This document shows, in pieces, positions 61,875 through 64,000 of a stretch of DNA of 64,000 bases. The translations under genes and the position numbers were made by a program. Below the pieces are notes generated by a model. That model ran no database searches and was not told the DNA's origin. It saw only the letters and a list, made by a program, of their open reading frames with translations. Origin of the DNA: Gammaproteobacteria bacterium (GTDB taxonomy: Bacteria > Pseudomonadota > Gammaproteobacteria > Nevskiales > Nevskiaceae); NCBI GenBank assembly GCA_022599775.1, contig JAHZLQ010000014.1:1-64000 (forward strand), written 5' to 3'. Within the stretch, counting starts at the first letter, position 1. Each line of letters begins with the position of its first letter.

Positions 61875-63533
61875 CTACATGTTCGGGTAGTTGGGCCCAC
61901 CCGAACCTTCAGGCGCAATCCACACGATGTTCTGCGCCGGGTCCTTGATGTCACAGGTCTTGCAATGCACGCAGTTCTGCGCATTGATCTGGAAACGCTT
62001 GCCGCCGTTGTCCGCGTCCACGACTTCGTAGACGCCGGCCGGGCAATAGCGTTGTGCCGGCTCGTCATACAGCGGCAGGTTCTTGTCGATCGGGATGCTG
62101 GGATCCTTCAGCGTCAGATGTATCGGCTGGTCTTCCTCATGATTGGTGCTTGAAAGGAACACCGAGGACAGCTTGTCGAAGCTCAGCTTGCCGTCCGGCT
62201 TGGCATAGGTGATGCGCTTGGATTCCGCCGCCTTCTTCAGGCATTCGTGATCCGGTTTGGTGTCGTGCAGCGTCAACGGCAGCTTGCCGCCGAACCAGTT
62301 CTGATCCAGATAATTGAATGCGCCGCCGAGCAGTACACCGTACTTGTGGATCGCAGGGCCGAAGTTGCGGCTACGGAACAGCTCGTCGCTCAGCCAGCTT
62401 GCCTTGAACTTCTCGGGGTAGGCCGAAACCACATCACCGCCCTCGGCGCCACCCGCCAGTTTCTCGGCCACCGCCTCGGCTGCAAGCATGCCGGACTTCA
62501 TCGCGGTGTGGCTGCCCTTGATCTTGGCGAAATTGAGCGTGCCCAGATCGCAGCCGATCAAGGCCCCGCCCGGGAACACCATCTTCGGCAGGGAGTTGTA
62601 ACCGCCCTTGGTGATCGCACGCGCGCCGTAGGAAACACGCTTGCCGCCTTCCAGATACTGCTTGATCACCGGGTGATGCTTGAAGCGCTGGAATTCGTCG
62701 AACGGTGACAGAAACGGATTGGTGTACGACAGGTCCACGATCAGCCCGACCACCACCATGTTGTTTTCAAGGTGGTACAGGAACGAGCCGCCCGGGTTGG
62801 CGTCGTCCAGGGGCCAGCCGGCGCCGTGCACGACCAGGCCCTTCTCATGCTTGGCCGGATCGATTTCCCAAAGCTCCTTGAGGCCAATCCCGAAATGCTG
62901 GGGATCGACGCCTTCGCGCAAGTTGTACTGTTCGAGCAGGCGCTTGCCGATATGGCCTCGGCAACCTTCTGCAAACAGTGTGTACTTGGCGCGCAGTTCC
63001 ATGCCGGGGGTGAACGCGCCTTCCTTGGGCTTGCCTTCGCGGTCGACACCGAGGTCGCCGGTGACGATCCCGCGCACGATGCCATCTTCGATGATCGCGT
63101 CCTGCGCGGCGAAGCCCGGATAGATTTCAACGCCGAGCGCTTCGGCCTGCTCGCCGAGCCAGCGACACAGATTGCCCAGCGAGATGATGTAGTTGCCTTC
63201 GTTGTGCATGGTTTTCGGCACAAACAGATTCGGCAGCTTGGTGGCCGCCGTTTCGCTGCGAAACAGATAGACGTCGTCTCGCACGACCGGCGCGTTCAGG
63301 GGCGCGTCTCGATCTTTCCAGTCCGGGAACAGCTCGTCCAGGGCACGCGGTTCAAACACCGCGCCGGACAGGATGTGGGCGCCGACCTCCGAGCCTTTCT
63401 CAACGACGCAGACGTTGATTTCCTTGCCGGTTTCCTCGGCAATCTGTTTCAGGCGGCACGCGGCGGAAAGCCCTGCGGGGCCGGCTCCGACGACGACGAC
63501 GTCATACTCCATCACATCACGTTCTACAGTCAT
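61875..63533 (-). CDS. Electron transfer flavoprotein-ubiquinone oxidoreductase
   Basis: A 552-residue ETF-QO. The FAD site [17 protein letters not shown] is at residues 10-26, the quinone-binding and membrane-surface regions lie in the middle, and the [4Fe-4S] cluster cysteines are in [11 protein letters not shown] and [14 protein letters not shown] at the C-terminus. It passes electrons from ETF to ubiquinone at the inner membrane. Placed directly before etfB and etfA, it completes the route from the window's five acyl-CoA dehydrogenase-fold genes to the respiratory chain. Confidence 0.96.
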   Translation of the reverse strand: MTVERDVMEYDVVVVGAGPAGLSAACRLKQIAEETGKEINVCVVEKGSEVGAHILSGAVFEPRALDELFPDWKDRDAPLNAPVVRDDVYLFRSETAATKLPNLFVPKTMHNEGNYIISLGNLCRWLGEQAEALGVEIYPGFAAQDAIIEDGIVRGIVTGDLGVDREGKPKEGAFTPGMELRAKYTLFAEGCRGHIGKRLLEQYNLREGVDPQHFGIGLKELWEIDPAKHEKGLVVHGAGWPLDDANPGGSFLYHLENNMVVVGLIVDLSYTNPFLSPFDEFQRFKHHPVIKQYLEGGKRVSYGARAITKGGYNSLPKMVFPGGALIGCDLGTLNFAKIKGSHTAMKSGMLAAEAVAEKLAGGAEGGDVVSAYPEKFKASWLSDELFRSRNFGPAIHKYGVLLGGAFNYLDQNWFGGKLPLTLHDTKPDHECLKKAAESKRITYAKPDGKLSFDKLSSVFLSSTNHEEDQPIHLTLKDPSIPIDKNLPLYDEPAQRYCPAGVYEVVDADNGGKRFQINAQNCVHCKTCDIKDPAQNIVWIAPEGSGGPNYPNM

Positions 63534-63639
63534 TGCTTGCTCAAGCTGGCGGATTGGAAGGGGGTCCGTTCAGGACAATCAAGTCGATCATTGTAACGCG
63601 AGACGACTGAAGGCTGGCTGTCAGACCCGATTTTCCGGC

Positions 63640-64000
63640 TCACGCCAGCAACCCCGCCCCGAGCCATGCGGCCGCTGCGAGCAGCAAGGCGGACAGCAGA
63701 CCCGCGGCCAGATCGTCGATCATCACGCCGAGACCACCATCGACATGCGCATCCAACCAGCGAATCGGCCAGGGCTTGGCGATGTCGAAGATCCGGAACA
63801 GCACGAATCCGGCCAGCAATCCGGTCCACATCGGCCAGGGCCAGAGCCCCAACGCCGGCAGCAACGGCATCACGGTCAACAAATAGGCCACGATTTCATC
63901 AAAGACCACACCGGGATGATCCGGCACGCCCAGACGCCGGCAGCTTTCGCCACAGATGCGCACGCCGACGATCGAGGCGACCACCAGCAATCCCGCGTAG
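63640..64000 (-). CDS. pgpA: Phosphatidylglycerophosphatase A, 5' end outside window
   Basis: The C-terminal 120 or so residues of PgpA; the start lies beyond the right edge. Diagnostic blocks are GVPDHPGVVFDEIVAYLL and KPWPIRWLDAHVDGGLGVMIDDLAAGLLSALLL, with several membrane segments. PgpA removes phosphate from phosphatidylglycerol phosphate in phospholipid synthesis. The gene ends about 106 bases before the ETF-QO start codon and is read in the same direction. Confidence 0.9.
   Translation of the reverse strand, partial: YAGLLVVASIVGVRICGESCRRLGVPDHPGVVFDEIVAYLLTVMPLLPALGLWPWPMWTGLLAGFVLFRIFDIAKPWPIRWLDAHVDGGLGVMIDDLAAGLLSALLLAAAAWLGAGLLA

Overview
The window is high-GC DNA with dense, short-spaced operons. 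Gene content fits an environmental, aerobic gammaproteobacterium, possibly of the Nevskiales/Solimonadaceae type; this placement is an inference from a steroid-catabolism block, many acyl-CoA dehydrogenases, homogeneous integron attC sites and dispersed palindromic repeats, since no rRNA or other marker gene is present. No tRNA, rRNA or CRISPR array was seen.

Layout. (1) 1-3150: an integron cassette array without an integrase in view. Four attC-like sites and a fifth remnant separate a secreted protein, a BrnT/BrnA toxin-antitoxin pair, a frameshifted gene and a GFA-family gene. A small inverted-repeat element sits inside one attC, and the array ends in a decayed group II intron of the attC-associated kind. 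(2) 3390-6183: a small membrane protein, a DUF3228-like protein, an AtoE-type short-chain fatty acid transporter and a CoA-binding protein. (3) 6245-23788: a fatty-acid or other acyl-CoA degradation region. A leftward operon (fadB-like, thiolase, SDR, MDR oxidoreductase, APH-like kinase, acyl-CoA dehydrogenase, iclR) diverges from a rightward one (acyl-CoA ligase, GST, three acyl-CoA dehydrogenases, panB-like, GNAT). A perfect 15-bp palindrome lies between them. (4) 23989-40955: a steroid-nucleus degradation cluster with KstD, HsaA-like oxygenase, KshA-like Rieske oxygenase, ketosteroid isomerase, two LuxR/PAS regulators, an OYE-family enzyme, SDRs and an HsaD-HsaE-HsaG-HsaF-like lower pathway. 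(5) 41120-47955: a secreted lipoprotein, a very large Calx-beta surface protein and a Sel1/TPR protein. (6) 48321-52179: a sulfate-activation operon (cysC, sat, DHH phosphoesterase) with a divergent LysR gene. (7) 52284-59900: two miniature inverted-repeat elements, cell-wall and envelope proteins, an NTF2-like protein and an enoyl-CoA hydratase. (8) 60087-64000: etfA, etfB and ETF-ubiquinone oxidoreductase, which take electrons from acyl-CoA dehydrogenases such as those above, and the 3' part of pgpA at the right edge.

How it works together. KSI, KstD and KshA would convert 3-oxo-steroids to the unstable 9-hydroxy-1,4-diene that opens ring B; the HsaA-like enzyme hydroxylates the released phenolic A ring; HsaD, HsaE, HsaF and HsaG take the cleaved A ring to pyruvate and propionyl- or acetyl-CoA. 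HsaC, HsaB and KshB are not in the window. Side chains and other acyl groups would pass through the ligase, dehydrogenase, FadB and thiolase genes, with electrons leaving through ETF. The most notable new signal is a 17-bp element, TTCACCC-N4-GGACGA, found five times in four upstream regions of the steroid block. It is a candidate operator for the two LuxR-type regulators.
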